Position numbers and translations under genes: made by a program
Source of the DNA: DASQHY01 sp035602605
Lineage (GTDB): Bacteria; Acidobacteriota; Terriglobia; Acidiferrales; UBA7541
Direction: 5' to 3'
Length of the DNA stretch: 64,000 nt
Assembly (NCBI GenBank): GCA_035602605.1
Contig: DATNLZ010000056.1
Coordinates: 62,001-126,000, forward strand
In this document: one piece after another, positions 63,485 to 64,000 of the stretch
Layout: every line of letters starts with the position of its first letter
Numbering within the stretch: position 1 is the stretch's first letter
The notes under the pieces: generated by a model
What the model was told of the DNA's origin: nothing
What the model saw: only the letters and a program-made list of their open reading frames with translations
Databases searched by the model: none

Positions 63485-63506
63485 CACGTAAGCCTACGTG
63501 TTTTTT
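63485..63506 (+). terminator. Intrinsic terminator after the LuxR-type regulator gene
   Basis: CACGTA-AGCC-TACGTG is a perfect 6-bp stem with a 4-base loop, extendable by two G-T pairs, followed directly by six T's and a further T-rich stretch. It lies 128 bases after the stop of the regulator gene and before galE. Confidence 0.75.
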
Positions 63507-63602
63507 CTTTTCCTTTCGCCGCTGACAAACTTCCCCAGTCTTGATAGCCTTTGCGGTGCCCGTTATGCAGCGCCAATGCCTACTCAGGAGATTCACCATC
63601 CC

Positions 63603-64000
63603 ATGAACATTCTCGTTACCGGAGCCGCCGGTTACGTCGGAAGCATCTGCGCCGAGGTCTTGTTGGCGCGTGGTCATCGCGTAATCGCCCTCGATGATTT
63701 GCGAGAAGGTCACCGCAAGGCAGTTCCCCGGCAAGCCAAGTTCTACCTTTGCGATCTGGCCGACACCACGAAGCTCGGCCTGGTATTCGCGCGCGAGAAA
63801 ATCAACGCGGTGATGCATTTCGCCGGCGAAGCCCTGGTCGAGAAATCAGTCCGCGAACCCAGCACCTTCTATGCCGGAAACATCGCCTGCGGCGTCCACT
63901 TGCTGGACACCATGGTTCGCCACGGCGTGGAAAAATTTATATTTTCTTCTACCGCGGCAGTTTACGGCGAACCCGAACAAGTGCCGATTCCCGAAGAGCA
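63603..64000 (+). CDS. galE: UDP-glucose 4-epimerase, N-terminal part (cut by window end)
   Basis: The first 132 residues of an extended short-chain dehydrogenase/epimerase. The NAD-binding loop NILVTGAAGYVGSICAEVLLARGH, the acidic DLREGHRKAV that follows strand 2, AVMHFAGEALVEKSVREPSTFYAGNI, and FIFSSTAAVYGEPEQVPIPEE fit GalE, which interconverts UDP-glucose and UDP-galactose. The catalytic Tyr-x-x-x-Lys lies beyond the window. AGGAG lies 12 bases before the ATG, and TTGATA/TATGCA with 17-base spacing (63541-63569) is a possible promoter. Confidence 0.9.
   Translation, partial: MNILVTGAAGYVGSICAEVLLARGHRVIALDDLREGHRKAVPRQAKFYLCDLADTTKLGLVFAREKINAVMHFAGEALVEKSVREPSTFYAGNIACGVHLLDTMVRHGVEKFIFSSTAAVYGEPEQVPIPEE

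Overview
The window is an ordinary bacterial chromosome segment: dense, moderately GC-rich genes, mostly in minus-strand blocks, with no phage, insertion sequence, CRISPR array, rRNA or tRNA that I could find. Gene content points to an Acidobacteriota-like aerobic heterotroph. The clues are a long (808 aa) MacB/FtsX-type permease without an ATPase, a periplasmic coiled-coil protein with an N-terminal 'SVAEAARRARRQKK' segment, many secreted proteins, and PadR regulation. This placement is inferred from family knowledge, not from a search.

Layout. 1-1.5 kb: end of a methylmalonyl-CoA mutase gene, maf, tatA. 1.5-7.7 kb (minus): selB, pyrF, an RlpA-like protein, pyrD and a secreted alkaline-phosphatase-superfamily enzyme. 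8.2-12.1 kb: YdeI-like protein, glycogen phosphorylase, secreted DUF4440 protein. 12.3-15.1 kb (plus): pyrR-pyrB-pyrC operon. 15.2-19.4 kb (minus): thiD, glutamate dehydrogenase, serS. 19.5-24.4 kb: a second secreted SnoaL/DUF4440 protein, an MHYT-PAS hybrid sensor kinase gene broken by two frameshifts, an apparently empty stretch ending in two strong plus-strand terminators, a small zinc-ribbon gene and a coiled-coil protein. 24.6-30.3 kb (plus): M48 protease, PAS-SpoIIE phosphatase, DUF1223, SRPBCC and CPBP protease genes. 30.3-40.5 kb (minus): a purine block purQ-purL-(61 aa membrane protein)-purF-lepB-purM, then a VOC protein, purN and tyrS. A plus-strand pair, a Cdd1-like HhH protein and a PadR regulator with a perfect palindromic operator, sits inside this block. 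40.7-45.2 kb: YVTN beta-propeller, REC-PAS-GGDEF cyclase, OB-fold lipoprotein, ispF-ispD. 45.3-55.1 kb (minus): a block of exported proteins: SAM-hydrolase-family lipoprotein, LolA-like protein, ADOP permease and three tandem amidohydrolase-fold proteins. 55.3-64 kb: FadN-type beta-oxidation enzyme, patatin, metH, LuxR-type regulator and the start of galE.

How the genes fit together. Pyrimidine synthesis is split between two loci (pyrR-B-C and pyrD/pyrF), and no pyrK is present for the class 1B-type PyrD. Five purine enzymes cluster on one strand with translational overlaps. The most unusual items are the amidohydrolase trio, in which only the middle member keeps metal ligands; the exported DUF62 protein; the PadR palindrome; the orphan plus-strand terminators; and the broken sensor kinase. 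I found no clear-cut new defence or mobile system.
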